Source: Oceanispirochaeta crateris
GTDB taxonomy: Bacteria > Spirochaetota > Spirochaetia > DSM-2461
Length of the DNA: 64,000 bases
Assembly (NCBI RefSeq): GCF_008329965.1
Contig: NZ_CP036150.1
Span: 1,426,001-1,490,000 of the forward strand
Reading direction: 5' to 3'
Shown here: positions 27,613 to 36,441 of the stretch, piece after piece
How the letters are laid out: every line of letters starts with the position of its first letter
Numbering within the stretch: position 1 is the first letter of the stretch
Notes under the pieces: generated by a model
The model's input: the letters and a program-made list of their open reading frames with translations, nothing else
What the model was told of the DNA's origin: nothing
Database searches by the model: none
Position numbers and translations under genes: made by a program

Positions 27613-27996
27613 TTAAAGTGAGTCATAATATTCAATCTTATGATTGATTCTTTTCAGAGCAAGGTGAAGGGTGTCCAGTTCACCGAGGATCTTTTCCTTT
27701 TGTGAGAGGAGCAGAACTTTTCTCTGCAGAACAGTAGAATCACCTCTTTCCTGTAGTTCTCGGTATGTTTTTATCTCTTTCAGAGGCATACCTGTTGATC
27801 GGAGACAAAGCACAAATTGCAACCAATCCAGGTCATGCTGAGAGTACTGCCTGTGCCCATTCGGCAGCCTTGAAATTCCGGGAAGTATACCAATCTTTTC
27901 ATAATAGCGGAGAGTATCCTCGGACAATCCGGATAACTCTTTCATTTCTTTAAGTGAATAAACCCGGGAGTTCGTTTTTGTTGTTGTCATATCCAT
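27613..27996 (-). CDS. MerR-family transcriptional regulator (AdhR/NmlR-like)
   Basis: A 127-residue regulator from the ATG at 27994-27996 (a second ATG is two codons later; no clear ribosome site for either). The N-terminal winged helix reads YSLKEMKELSGLSEDTLRYYEKIGILPGISR, followed by the HRQYSQHDLDWLQFVLCLRSTGMPL element typical of the MerR subgroup that includes AdhR, NmlR and TipA-like sensors; a C-terminal dimerisation coiled coil follows. Divergent from the iron alcohol dehydrogenase, whose promoter has the long-spacer MerR form. The ligand is unknown; no CxxC-type metal site is visible. Confidence 0.9.
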   Translation of the reverse strand: MDMTTTKTNSRVYSLKEMKELSGLSEDTLRYYEKIGILPGISRLPNGHRQYSQHDLDWLQFVLCLRSTGMPLKEIKTYRELQERGDSTVLQRKVLLLSQKEKILGELDTLHLALKRINHKIEYYDSL

Positions 27997-28034
27997 ATTG
28001 TAGAAAAGGACTTTAAAAAAAACAAGCAAAACTA

Positions 28035-28065
28035 TTGACCTAGAGTGAACTCGAGGTTTTAAAAT
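28035..28065 (+). promoter_or_regulatory. MerR-type promoter/operator with 19-bp spacer
   Basis: TTGACC (28035-28040), 19-bp spacer, TAAAAT (28060-28065). The spacer holds a near-perfect dyad CTAGAGT-GA-ACTCGAG (28040-28055, one mismatch). Long spacers with a central dyad are the hallmark of promoters activated by MerR-type DNA distortion. The regulator is divergently encoded next door. Confidence 0.85.
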
Positions 28066-28088
28066 GAACAAATGTAAAGGAGTACAAG

Positions 28089-29252
28089 ATGAAGAATTTT
28101 AACTACTACATCCCTACCCGGATATTCTTCGGTCCAGGATCAATTAAAGAGTTAAGTCAGACAAAACTTCCAGGAAACAAAGCCTTGATTGTGATTTCGG
28201 CCGGCCAATCAATGAAAAAATTCGGTTACCTGCAACGGGTCCAAGACCTCCTCAAAACCAACAACTGTGAATCAGTTGTATTTGATAAGATCCTTCCCAA
28301 CCCCGTAAAATCCCATGTCATGGAAGGAGCAGATCTCGCGAGAAGAGAAAACTGTGATTTTATTGTGGGCCTGGGGGGCGGCAGCAGCATTGATACTGCA
28401 AAAAGCATAGCGCTGATGGTAAAAAATCCTGGAGACTACTGGGATTACATCCATGGCGGAAGTGGTCAGGGTAAATTATACAAAGAAGCGGTACTTCCTG
28501 TTGTCGCCATAACGACAACCGCCGGAACTGGAACCGAGGCAGATCCCTGGACAGTTATCACCAATGAAGAAAAGCAGGAAAAAATAGGATTTGGTGGAGA
28601 TGATTTCTTTCCTGTCTTCTCAATTGTAGATCCGGAATTGATGCTGTCAATTCCTCCTGAATTGACAGCCTTCCAGGGTTTTGATGCATTCTTCCATGCT
28701 GCAGAAGGCTATATCGCAAAAATCGCGACACCTATCAGTGATGCCTATGCGCTTCAAAGCATGGCTCTCATAGCGGAATACCTTCCCAAAGCCATCAAAA
28801 ATGGAAAAGATCTGGAAGCAAGGACTCAAATTGCTTTAGCGAACACCCTCTCCGGTATGGTGGAATCCACATCCTCCTGCACCTCAGAACACTCCATGGA
28901 ACATGCCTTGAGTGCCTATCATCCATCACTGCCTCATGGGGCCGGCCTGATCATGCTTTCCGAATCCTATTTCAGGCATTTTTCATCGGTTTGTCCAGAG
29001 CGACTGATAAAAATGGCAAAGACTATGGGAAAAGAGGGAGAGACTGCTGATGATTTTATTTCAGCCTTACTGAAACTGCAAAATGACTGCGGCGTGGCGG
29101 GATTGAAGATGTCTGATTACGGTATTCAAAAAAGTGAGATTCATAAAATTGCCGAAAACGCTCACCACACTATGGGCGGCCTCTATGACATGGACAGACA
29201 AACTCTCTCACATCAGGATACCGTTGATATTATAACAGCAGCTTTCAAATAA
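28089..29252 (+). CDS. Iron-containing alcohol dehydrogenase
   Basis: A 387-residue group III NAD(P)-dependent dehydrogenase. Visible: N-terminal FNYYIPTRIFFGPGSI, the GGGSSIDTAK nucleotide-binding loop (about 97-106), TTAGTGTEAD, and metal-binding residues in GFDAFFHAAEGY, EHSMEHALSAYHPSLPHGAGL. Substrate cannot be set from sequence; relatives act on short-chain alcohols/aldehydes. AAAGGAG ribosome site before the ATG. Regulation by the divergent MerR protein is strongly suggested by the promoter. Confidence 0.93.
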   Translation: MKNFNYYIPTRIFFGPGSIKELSQTKLPGNKALIVISAGQSMKKFGYLQRVQDLLKTNNCESVVFDKILPNPVKSHVMEGADLARRENCDFIVGLGGGSSIDTAKSIALMVKNPGDYWDYIHGGSGQGKLYKEAVLPVVAITTTAGTGTEADPWTVITNEEKQEKIGFGGDDFFPVFSIVDPELMLSIPPELTAFQGFDAFFHAAEGYIAKIATPISDAYALQSMALIAEYLPKAIKNGKDLEARTQIALANTLSGMVESTSSCTSEHSMEHALSAYHPSLPHGAGLIMLSESYFRHFSSVCPERLIKMAKTMGKEGETADDFISALLKLQNDCGVAGLKMSDYGIQKSEIHKIAENAHHTMGGLYDMDRQTLSHQDTVDIITAAFK

Positions 29253-29285
29253 GAGAGCCTAGATCTTAGATTTCCCGTTAAATTA

Positions 29286-29321
29286 AAAAAGCTGTGAATC
29301 CAGGGATTCACAGCTTTTCTT
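29286..29321 (+). terminator. Bidirectional terminator between adh and guaA
   Basis: Ten-bp perfect stem GCTGTGAATC (29291-29300), loop CAGG, GATTCACAGC (29305-29314), with a T-rich run on both strands, located between two convergent genes. Confidence 0.9.
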
Positions 29322-29329
29322 TTATAGAA

Positions 29330-30883
29330 CTATTCCCACTCTATAGTTGCAGGGGGTTTGGATGAAATATCATAAACAACACGCCCGATTTCCGGTACTT
29401 CATTTGTTATTTTTGATGAAATTTCAAGCAAATCTTTTGTTGGAAAATCATACACATCAGCGGTCATTCCATCATGAGACACAACGGCTCTGAGGGCTAA
29501 GACAAATCCATACTCCCTGGCATCACCAGTGACACCCACGGAGCGTACAGGTAGGAGGACAGAAAATGCCTGCCAGATCTTATCATAGAGATCTCGTTTC
29601 TTAAGCTCTGAAATATAGATATAGTCGGCATCACGCAGAATCCGGCATTTTTCCTCAGAAACATCTCCAATGATCCTGATTCCAAGCCCGGGACCTGGAA
29701 ATGGATGTCTGAATACAATATCCTTAGAAATACCGAGTTTAACACCCAGTTTGCGGACCTCATCTTTGTACAGCATATCCAATGGTTCTACGATACGTCC
29801 GGCCTGACGTTTAGCCTCGACCAGTGGTGAGCCCACATTGTGATGAGACTTGATAACATTGGCTTTATTCCCAACACCTTTACCAGATTCTATCAGGTCG
29901 GTGTATAAGGTTCCCTGTGCCAGAAAGTATTCCCCGGAAATATGCTTTTCAATCTCTTCTTCCTGCACATGAATAAAACGGTCTCCAATGATCTTCCTCT
30001 TCTTTTCAGGATCATCCACGCCTTTTAGAGGCTCAAGGAAGCGGTCTCTTGCATCTATAAGATGAAGGTGTGTGGCACCCAGTTTTTTAAGATTAATGGC
30101 AACCTCTTCGGATTCACCCTTTCTCATCATACCCGTATCAATGTACATCAAATACACCTGATTGGGATCCAGGATTTTCAGAAGGAGTCCACCTGCAACA
30201 GTGGAATCAACTCCACCCGAAATCAGGAGTAAAACTTTTTCATTTCCGACCTGTTCTCTCACTCTTTCGGAAATTTGTTCCATAAAAAGATCAAGAGTCC
30301 AATCTTTTGCCGCACCACAGATCCGGCAGCAGAAATTTTCAAGGATTTGATTTCCAAAATCACAATGGCTTACTTCAGGATGGAATTGAATTCCATAAAA
30401 CTGTTTCTCTTTATGAACACCAACCGCAGGCAGTTTGTTTTCACTTTCTCCGATCATGGAAAAACCAGCTGCCATCTTATCCAAACTGTCACCATGACTC
30501 ATCCAGGAAAGAAAATTATCAGGAACACCCTTCATTAAATCAGATTCTTCCAGAAAATGGATCTTTGATCGTCCGTATTCCTTGGTCTCTAGAGGGCGTA
30601 CTTCTCCGCCAAAATGGTAGGTCATCCTCTGAAATCCATAACAAATTCCCAGAAGTGGCAATCCCAGATCAAAAACTACCGGATCTGGAGAAGGGGCTCC
30701 CTCTTCATATACCGAGTAAGGCGAACCTGAAAGGATAATCCCTTTGACCTCTGGTGTTACGATTTCTTTTGTAAGCTCAATATCACCGGGAAGGATTTCA
30801 GAAAAGACTCCGAAATCCCTGATTCTTCTGCCAATCAGCTGACAAGTCTGTCCTCCAAAATCAAGGATCAGGATTTTGTCCAT
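29330..30883 (-). CDS. guaA: GMP synthase (glutamine-hydrolysing)
   Basis: A 517-residue enzyme converting XMP to GMP. The N-terminal class I glutaminase has the Cys in GLPLLGICYGFQRM (about 83) and His/Glu in GIQFHPEVSH (about 167-170). The ATP-pyrophosphatase domain has the P-loop LISGGVDSTVAGG; the C-terminal dimerisation domain ends SSKPPATIEWE. Overlaps purA by 16 bp; the last gene of purB-guaB-purA-guaA. Confidence 0.98.
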   Translation of the reverse strand: MDKILILDFGGQTCQLIGRRIRDFGVFSEILPGDIELTKEIVTPEVKGIILSGSPYSVYEEGAPSPDPVVFDLGLPLLGICYGFQRMTYHFGGEVRPLETKEYGRSKIHFLEESDLMKGVPDNFLSWMSHGDSLDKMAAGFSMIGESENKLPAVGVHKEKQFYGIQFHPEVSHCDFGNQILENFCCRICGAAKDWTLDLFMEQISERVREQVGNEKVLLLISGGVDSTVAGGLLLKILDPNQVYLMYIDTGMMRKGESEEVAINLKKLGATHLHLIDARDRFLEPLKGVDDPEKKRKIIGDRFIHVQEEEIEKHISGEYFLAQGTLYTDLIESGKGVGNKANVIKSHHNVGSPLVEAKRQAGRIVEPLDMLYKDEVRKLGVKLGISKDIVFRHPFPGPGLGIRIIGDVSEEKCRILRDADYIYISELKKRDLYDKIWQAFSVLLPVRSVGVTGDAREYGFVLALRAVVSHDGMTADVYDFPTKDLLEISSKITNEVPEIGRVVYDISSKPPATIEWE

Positions 30884-32097
30884 GCCGGCTCCTTCATAAA
30901 AGTTTCATCCCTAAGGGGACCAACCGAGTATCCAGCAACAGGAACACCTGTATAGTCTTCAATAAAGGCAATGACCTCTTTTGCTCCTGCGGGGATCTCA
31001 TCCCAATTCCTGGCATCTCCCACTTTCCCCTTCCATCCGGGAAAATCTTTCAATACGGGTTTAACTTTTTCCATATCCGTAGTGAGGGAAGGAAAATCTG
31101 TCACTGTTTTACCGTCGATTTCATAGGCCGTACAGAATGTGACAGTTTCAAATCCATCATAAAGATTCAAATGAGACAGGATAAAACCATCTAAACCGTT
31201 TACCCAACCGGCATACTTCAATGCCACAAGATCAAGGTATCCGATCCGTCTGGAACGACCAGTTGTGACTCCGTACTCATGTCCTAATTCTCTAAGAGTA
31301 TTTCCAAGTTTAAGGTCATCCCCTTCCAGCATTTCTGTGGGCATGGGACCGTTACCGACTCTAGTCTGATAAGCCTTGAAAACCCCCAGAACTTTGTCAA
31401 TATGGCGAAAACCGATAGAACCGCCCAATGCGGCACCGGCACTTGTAGAAATTCCTGAGGAAACATAGGGGTATGTTCCATGATCCAGGTCTAAGAGGGC
31501 TCCCTGAGCGCCTTCCAGGAGGATTTCTTTATCTTTATTAGCCATCATAAACCCGGCCATATTGATTTTCATATGAGCAAGTTTTTCCTTGAATGGAGTC
31601 ACCCATTCCCGATCTTCTGCCTTCATATTGTTCCAAACAACATCATCCCAAAGATCTGCAACTCTGATTCCATCCCTATAGGCTTTTCGACCGTAGGCTA
31701 TTCCAATTCCGCGTCCTGTTGTTCCAATGGGTCTGGGTCGCTGGGGGTCCATGTCTTTATCTTCTTCTTTGTAAGAAGGCAATACGAGGTGAGCTCTGTC
31801 AGAGACAAAAACACGACCTTCCCAAGAAACCCCCTGGGACTCAATCTGGGCCAGTTCTTCAAATAAAGATTCTGGATCGATAACCATTCCGTTACCAAGT
31901 GCAACAGTCTTACCGGGATAAATAATACCAGCTGGTACCAGATGAAGCTTAAAAACCTTATCCTCGACCTTGATAGTGTGTCCTGCATTGGCTCCTCCCG
32001 AGAATCTGACAACAATATCAGCGTCTTCAGCGAGGTAATCCACCATTTTGCCTTTGCCTTCGTCACCCCATTGGGCCCCGATAACAACAAGTTTCAT
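30868..32097 (-). CDS. purA: Adenylosuccinate synthetase
   Basis: A 409-residue enzyme making adenylosuccinate from IMP, aspartate and GTP. Family motifs: GAQWGDEGKGKMVDYLAE (residues 7-24), GGANAGHTI with the catalytic His, IGTTGRGIGIAYGRK, LLEGAQGALLDLDHGTYPYVSS, and GVTTGRSRRIGYLDL. Slightly shorter than the usual 425-430 residues. Starts 30 bp after guaB; overlaps guaA downstream. Confidence 0.97.
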   Translation of the reverse strand: MKLVVIGAQWGDEGKGKMVDYLAEDADIVVRFSGGANAGHTIKVEDKVFKLHLVPAGIIYPGKTVALGNGMVIDPESLFEELAQIESQGVSWEGRVFVSDRAHLVLPSYKEEDKDMDPQRPRPIGTTGRGIGIAYGRKAYRDGIRVADLWDDVVWNNMKAEDREWVTPFKEKLAHMKINMAGFMMANKDKEILLEGAQGALLDLDHGTYPYVSSGISTSAGAALGGSIGFRHIDKVLGVFKAYQTRVGNGPMPTEMLEGDDLKLGNTLRELGHEYGVTTGRSRRIGYLDLVALKYAGWVNGLDGFILSHLNLYDGFETVTFCTAYEIDGKTVTDFPSLTTDMEKVKPVLKDFPGWKGKVGDARNWDEIPAGAKEVIAFIEDYTGVPVAGYSVGPLRDETFMKEPAWTKS

Positions 32098-32127
32098 TCG
32101 TTCATCCTTAAGTTTTTGTAGCCGTGC

Positions 32128-33567
32128 CTAATAACGTGAATAGTTGGGAGCTTCCTGAGTAATGTTCACATCATGAGCATGACTCTCCCTCAGACCGGCA
32201 CTCGAGATCTTAACAAACTTTTTATATGAACGCAATTGCTCTATGGTGCGACATCCACAATATCCCATCCCCTTTTGAAGGCCTGTCACCAACTGGTTAA
32301 GGTAGGGTTTCAATTCACCCTTGAAAGGAACACGCCCTTCAATACCCTCTGGAACCGGTTCATCGTCCTTCTTCATCTGGTACCGGTCTCCACTGCCTTC
32401 TTTAATGGCACCAATAGATCCCATTCCCCTATACTGTTTAAATATACGACCTTCAAAGATGACCTCTTTTCCAGGGGCTTCTTTGAGTCCGGCAAAAAGA
32501 TTTCCGACCATAATGCAGCTGGCCCCGGCCGCAATTGCCTTAGTGATGTCACCAGAATACTTTATTCCACCGTCGGCGATCACCGGAATATCAAATTTTT
32601 GAGCCACCTCGGCTGATTCATAAACAGCCGAAAGCTGAGGAACACCGATACCGGCAACAATACGGGTGGTACAAATGGATCCTGGACCTACTCCCACTTT
32701 GATGGCGTCACTTCCAGCATCAATAAGCCGTCTGGCACCGTCTCCATCGGAGACATTTCCTCCAACAACCAATATATCAAAATTCTTTTTAATACCTTCA
32801 ATGGCCTGCATAACGCTGAGACTGTTGCCATGGGCCGTATCTAATACTACAAAGTTACACCCTTTTGCTTTCAAGAGAGGGATTCTCTGCATGTAATCAT
32901 TGGGCGATACGGCGGCTCCCACCACAAGACTTCCCGAATCATCTATGGCAGCCATAGGAAAATTCTTGTGTTTTTCCATATCAGAAACGGTGATCAGCCC
33001 AGTTAAATGACCGCCATTGTCTACAACAGGCAGTTTTTCTATCCTGTGTTTATCGAATTTATCCCTGGCCGTCTCCACAGTTGGAGTTCCTCTTTCCAGA
33101 ATCAAATTGGTTGTCATCACATCTTCGACTTTTTGAGACAGATCGGAACAGAACCTCATATCTCGATTGGTAATGATTCCGCAGAGGATCGTGCCGTCCA
33201 GGACAGGGAGACCGGTCACTCCCGTATCTGTCATGATTTTTTCTACATCTGCTACGGTCTGCCCCTTTTGAACAACAACAGGACTGGAGATGATCCAGTT
33301 CAAATAACGTTTAACACGCCCAACCTGCTGAGCCTGTTCTTCGGGAGATAGATTTCTATGAATGACCCCAGCCCCCCCTTCAAGAGCCAGAGCGATTGCC
33401 ATTTGATACTCCGTAACAGTGTCCATCGCAGCGGATATGATCGGAGCGTTCAACCAGATATCCCCAGCCAGCCTGGTTTTCACAGAGGCTTCCCCCGGTA
33501 GAAAATCAGCATATGATGGTATAAGCAATACGTCGTCGTAACTGTATTTTTCTTCAACTTGAATCAT
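32128..33567 (-). CDS. guaB: IMP dehydrogenase
   Basis: A 479-residue NAD-dependent enzyme that converts IMP to XMP. The catalytic barrel is interrupted by a CBS pair (about 95-205). The catalytic loop is [20 protein letters not shown] with the active Cys near 300, and the flap carries the Arg-Tyr pair near SGDRYQMKK. Starts in a 4-bp ATGA overlap with purB. Confidence 0.98.
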   Translation of the reverse strand: MIQVEEKYSYDDVLLIPSYADFLPGEASVKTRLAGDIWLNAPIISAAMDTVTEYQMAIALALEGGAGVIHRNLSPEEQAQQVGRVKRYLNWIISSPVVVQKGQTVADVEKIMTDTGVTGLPVLDGTILCGIITNRDMRFCSDLSQKVEDVMTTNLILERGTPTVETARDKFDKHRIEKLPVVDNGGHLTGLITVSDMEKHKNFPMAAIDDSGSLVVGAAVSPNDYMQRIPLLKAKGCNFVVLDTAHGNSLSVMQAIEGIKKNFDILVVGGNVSDGDGARRLIDAGSDAIKVGVGPGSICTTRIVAGIGVPQLSAVYESAEVAQKFDIPVIADGGIKYSGDITKAIAAGASCIMVGNLFAGLKEAPGKEVIFEGRIFKQYRGMGSIGAIKEGSGDRYQMKKDDEPVPEGIEGRVPFKGELKPYLNQLVTGLQKGMGYCGCRTIEQLRSYKKFVKISSAGLRESHAHDVNITQEAPNYSRY

Positions 33568-34997
33568 GACAGGACTCCTTTTATTTCTGTGATCATACTC
33601 GAATATTGGGAGCAGAGAGATCTTGTCTTCTCTGCTGTTTTACCTCTGTAGAGTGAGGGATCAGAATAGAAATTCTCCGCATCCAACCCACTGACTTTCT
33701 TAAGCTGCACCTTGATCCTTGTCCAACTCTCAGGCTGCTCGGTTTGTAGAACTTCCATAATTGTTTTTCCTGTTTTTTCGCAGGATAAGGTAATATTTCT
33801 TACAATTTCGTGGGCTCCATTCACACCCGACATGGCAAGGAGGATATAGGTGGGTTCGGCCAGTACAAAATCACCCTGTACTGTCAGATTCCGGGTCAAC
33901 TGCGGTTTATTGACAGTCATCCCAGCCATAATTTTTTTCATTCGGGATGTGGCCGCCGCAAATCCAGCAATGAAATCTGCTTGAAATCTGGCCGAAGCAG
34001 AATTGGAAAGATCTCTTTGATGTTCTGATATCTGGTCCATGTAAAAAGACATGACACGGGGAGCAAACGCTTTCCAAAGACTCTTCACATGCTCACAATT
34101 CCATGGATTCCTCTTTTGGGGCATGGTAGAAGAACCGACCTGTGTAGCAGAGAAGAACTCCCTGACTTCATCTATTTCCGACCGCTGAAGGTGCCGCAGG
34201 TCATCCGCCAGATTGGCAATAATTCCAAAGGCGGTGTTGTATTCCAAAAGCAAACGGAGGAGATACTCAGGTTCCACCATCTGTGTGGAATATTCAGAGG
34301 GTTTCAAGCCTAAAAACTTCAAATAGATTTTTTCCATTTCCAGAGGATCTGCAGTAATCATGCTGGTGGCATTATATCCACCAACAGCACCTGCCAGCTT
34401 TCCTCTCAGATTGGAAGAGAGTCGTTCCATTTCTCTAATGGACTGACCTAACCTTGAAACATACTCAGCCAGAGCGAACCCCAGTGTAACCGGAACAGCG
34501 TGCTGACCATGGGTTCTACCGACCTGGGGAGTTTCTGCTTCGGCTTCTGCCATTTTAATCAGCTCCTCCTCCAGTTCAAGGAGTAAGGGCAGAATTGTAT
34601 TCCGAGTCACATCCCTCATCCTCATGGAGTTAGCCGTATCCAGCATATCCACACTGGTAGCGCCCATATGCACCCAAGGTTTGAGTTTTTCCGGAACTTT
34701 TTTATTAATAACATTCACAAGAGCCCTGATATTATGCTGAGTTTTTTCTTCCTCTTTATAAACTTCTTCCGGCGTGATTGTTTTTTCGATGTCGTCCAGA
34801 GAATCAATGAGAGACTGATCTCCCAAGTTCTGCAGTTGAATGTGTGTCTTCAAAAGGGCCATTTCGGCCTTAACACAGTAGGCTACTGTAGCTTCTTCGC
34901 TCAGAGTATTCGACAGAGCTTCGAACAGCTCTTTATTAGATTGATAGTAACGATGATCAAGTGGTGAGATATTTCTATAAATGCTTCTATTTTCCAT
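33564..34997 (-). CDS. purB: Adenylosuccinate lyase
   Basis: A 477-residue fumarase-superfamily enzyme acting on adenylosuccinate and SAICAR. Visible: HMGATSVDMLDTANS (about 108), GRTHGQHAVPVTLGFALAEY with the catalytic His, and the signature SSTMPQKRNPWNCE with the mobile-loop Ser. First gene of the purine operon. No Shine-Dalgarno sequence precedes the ATG at 34995-34997; a GACAAT hexamer lies 7 nt before it, so a leaderless start is possible though the -35 is poor. Confidence 0.97.
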   Translation of the reverse strand: MENRSIYRNISPLDHRYYQSNKELFEALSNTLSEEATVAYCVKAEMALLKTHIQLQNLGDQSLIDSLDDIEKTITPEEVYKEEEKTQHNIRALVNVINKKVPEKLKPWVHMGATSVDMLDTANSMRMRDVTRNTILPLLLELEEELIKMAEAEAETPQVGRTHGQHAVPVTLGFALAEYVSRLGQSIREMERLSSNLRGKLAGAVGGYNATSMITADPLEMEKIYLKFLGLKPSEYSTQMVEPEYLLRLLLEYNTAFGIIANLADDLRHLQRSEIDEVREFFSATQVGSSTMPQKRNPWNCEHVKSLWKAFAPRVMSFYMDQISEHQRDLSNSASARFQADFIAGFAAATSRMKKIMAGMTVNKPQLTRNLTVQGDFVLAEPTYILLAMSGVNGAHEIVRNITLSCEKTGKTIMEVLQTEQPESWTRIKVQLKKVSGLDAENFYSDPSLYRGKTAEKTRSLCSQYSSMITEIKGVLS

Positions 34998-35112
34998 ACA
35001 GAATATTGTCAGAATGGGACTCTAATGTAAAGAGGTCTGACAAGCTCTTTTTGCCTGATTTATCAAGTTTTTTCCATTGTTTTAAAGTCAAAAAAAAAAT
35101 CTTCAAAAAGTA

Positions 35113-35142
35113 TTGACCCAATAATCCCTTTCCTGATATATT
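35113..35142 (+). promoter_or_regulatory. Promoter of the tRNA-Gly pair
   Basis: TTGACC (35113-35118), 18-bp spacer, TATATT (35137-35142), about 26 nt upstream of the first mature tRNA. Confidence 0.7.
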
Positions 35143-35168
35143 CCTCATGCCTTCAAGGCAAAGTAACT

Positions 35169-35240
<72 letters not shown>

Positions 35241-35291
35241 TACTTTTAAAAAGTGTGATTATTGAACGTAGTATTTAAAAAATTGTGATTT

Positions 35292-35363
<72 letters not shown>

Positions 35364-35369
35364 CTATAT

Positions 35370-35402
35370 AAAAAAGCCGGCTTTAATGGTCGGTTTTTTT
35401 AT
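35370..35402 (+). terminator. Terminator after the tRNA-Gly pair
   Basis: AAAAAGCCG... pairs with ...CGGTTTTTTT (one G-U), loop of about 10 nt, ending in seven T (35394-35400). Confidence 0.8.
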
Positions 35403-35515
35403 TTATAATTGCATTTTTATTAGACCTTTCCCTCTTTATAGTCAGAAAAACCCCAACAACCATGACGATAGAATCCATCTTTTATTAAAACCCGAGAACT
35501 CTCATGATGAAACAG

Positions 35516-35570
35516 CCTATTTTCCTGTTACAATGACATCGAGATAAAACAGCTAAGAACAGAAAATAGG
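35516..35570 (+). repeat. Inverted repeat covering the ribosome site of the deoxynucleoside kinase gene
   Basis: CCTATTTTCCTGTT (35516-35529) and AACAGAAAATAGG (35558-35570) are reverse complements except for one bulged C. The right arm ends in the AGGA ribosome site 7-8 nt before the ATG at 35579. A TACAAT hexamer (35529-35534) lies just inside the left arm. It could be an operator dyad or an RNA hairpin that hides the ribosome site. Confidence 0.55.
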
Positions 35571-35578
35571 ATATTGAA

Positions 35579-36214
35579 ATGAAACAGTACATTGCCATTG
35601 CGGGTAACATCGGAGCAGGAAAATCAACTTTAGTCGAAAAAATCTGCGATGAACTCTCATGGACCCCCTACTACGAACCTGTCACGGAGAATCCGTATCT
35701 AAAAGATTTTTATAAAGATATGAACAAGTGGGCATACCATTCACAGCTCTTTTTTCTGAGTGATCGAATGGTTCTTCATAAGGAGTTGCAAGAACAATCC
35801 GGTTATGTGGTTCAAGACAGATCCATCTATGAAGATGCAGAAATATTTGCCCGAGATCTCTTTAGACAAAACCTAATTAGCAAGAGAGATTTTGAGACCT
35901 ATTGGAGAATATATACAATAGCGGTATCACTCCTTCAGCCACCGGATTTGTTGGTATACCTCAAAGCCTCTGTACCGGCATTAGAAAAAAGGATTTCCTT
36001 ACGGGGAAGAGAATATGAATCCTCAATACCTAAAGCGTACCTAGACCAGTTGAATCATCTTTACAATGAATGGATCAATAATTACAGCCACTCCCCCCAA
36101 TTAATTTTAAATGTCGATGATTATGACATCCTTAACAATGGTAAAGATCTTTCTCTGGTCATTAAAAAAATTAAGGATCAACTACAAGGTGGACAGAAGG
36201 AATTGTTCAATTGA
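35579..36214 (+). CDS. Deoxynucleoside kinase (dNK family)
   Basis: A 211-residue kinase that phosphorylates deoxynucleosides for salvage. Visible: P-loop IAGNIGAGKSTLVEK (7-21), the DRS motif VVQDRSIYEDAEIF (about 81-94), and an Arg-rich lid ISLRGREYESS. Closest in pattern to the bacterial deoxyadenosine/deoxyguanosine kinases; specificity cannot be fixed by eye. Monocistronic between the tRNA terminator and the hairpin at 36339. Confidence 0.9.
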   Translation: MKQYIAIAGNIGAGKSTLVEKICDELSWTPYYEPVTENPYLKDFYKDMNKWAYHSQLFFLSDRMVLHKELQEQSGYVVQDRSIYEDAEIFARDLFRQNLISKRDFETYWRIYTIAVSLLQPPDLLVYLKASVPALEKRISLRGREYESSIPKAYLDQLNHLYNEWINNYSHSPQLILNVDDYDILNNGKDLSLVIKKIKDQLQGGQKELFN

Positions 36215-36338
36215 AAGCCCGTCAATAATATTTTTCCCTTTTTTTGGTAAAGTATTTCCCCAGGTAACCGACATTATTAATGTGCACATCAAGTGCTCAA
36301 CAGTTTCAATATTTCCGAAAGGAGATATGCCATTTCAG

Positions 36339-36378
36339 GTCCGTAAGGTTCAACGTCCAGACTTACGGACTTTTTTTT
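36339..36378 (+). terminator. Strong terminator downstream of the deoxynucleoside kinase
   Basis: GTCCGTAAG (36339-36347), 14-nt loop, CTTACGGAC (36362-36370), then eight T. It is 125 nt after the kinase stop. The preceding 36215-36338 holds no gene I can support; a 20-codon frame (36328-36390) with AAAGGAG only 2 nt before its ATG overlaps the hairpin. Confidence 0.9.
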
Positions 36379-36407
36379 GGTCAATTTAAATTTTCGATTT
36401 TGATATA

Positions 36408-36436
36408 TTGCATAGATGGCTTGTGCTGGCTAATAT
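36408..36436 (+). promoter_or_regulatory. Candidate promoter 5 nt from a start codon
   Basis: TTGCAT (36408-36413), 17-bp spacer, TAATAT (36431-36436), then 5 nt to the ATG at 36442. No ribosome site. A leaderless transcript or a start at the second ATG (36454) is implied. Confidence 0.45.
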
Positions 36437-36441
36437 TAAAA

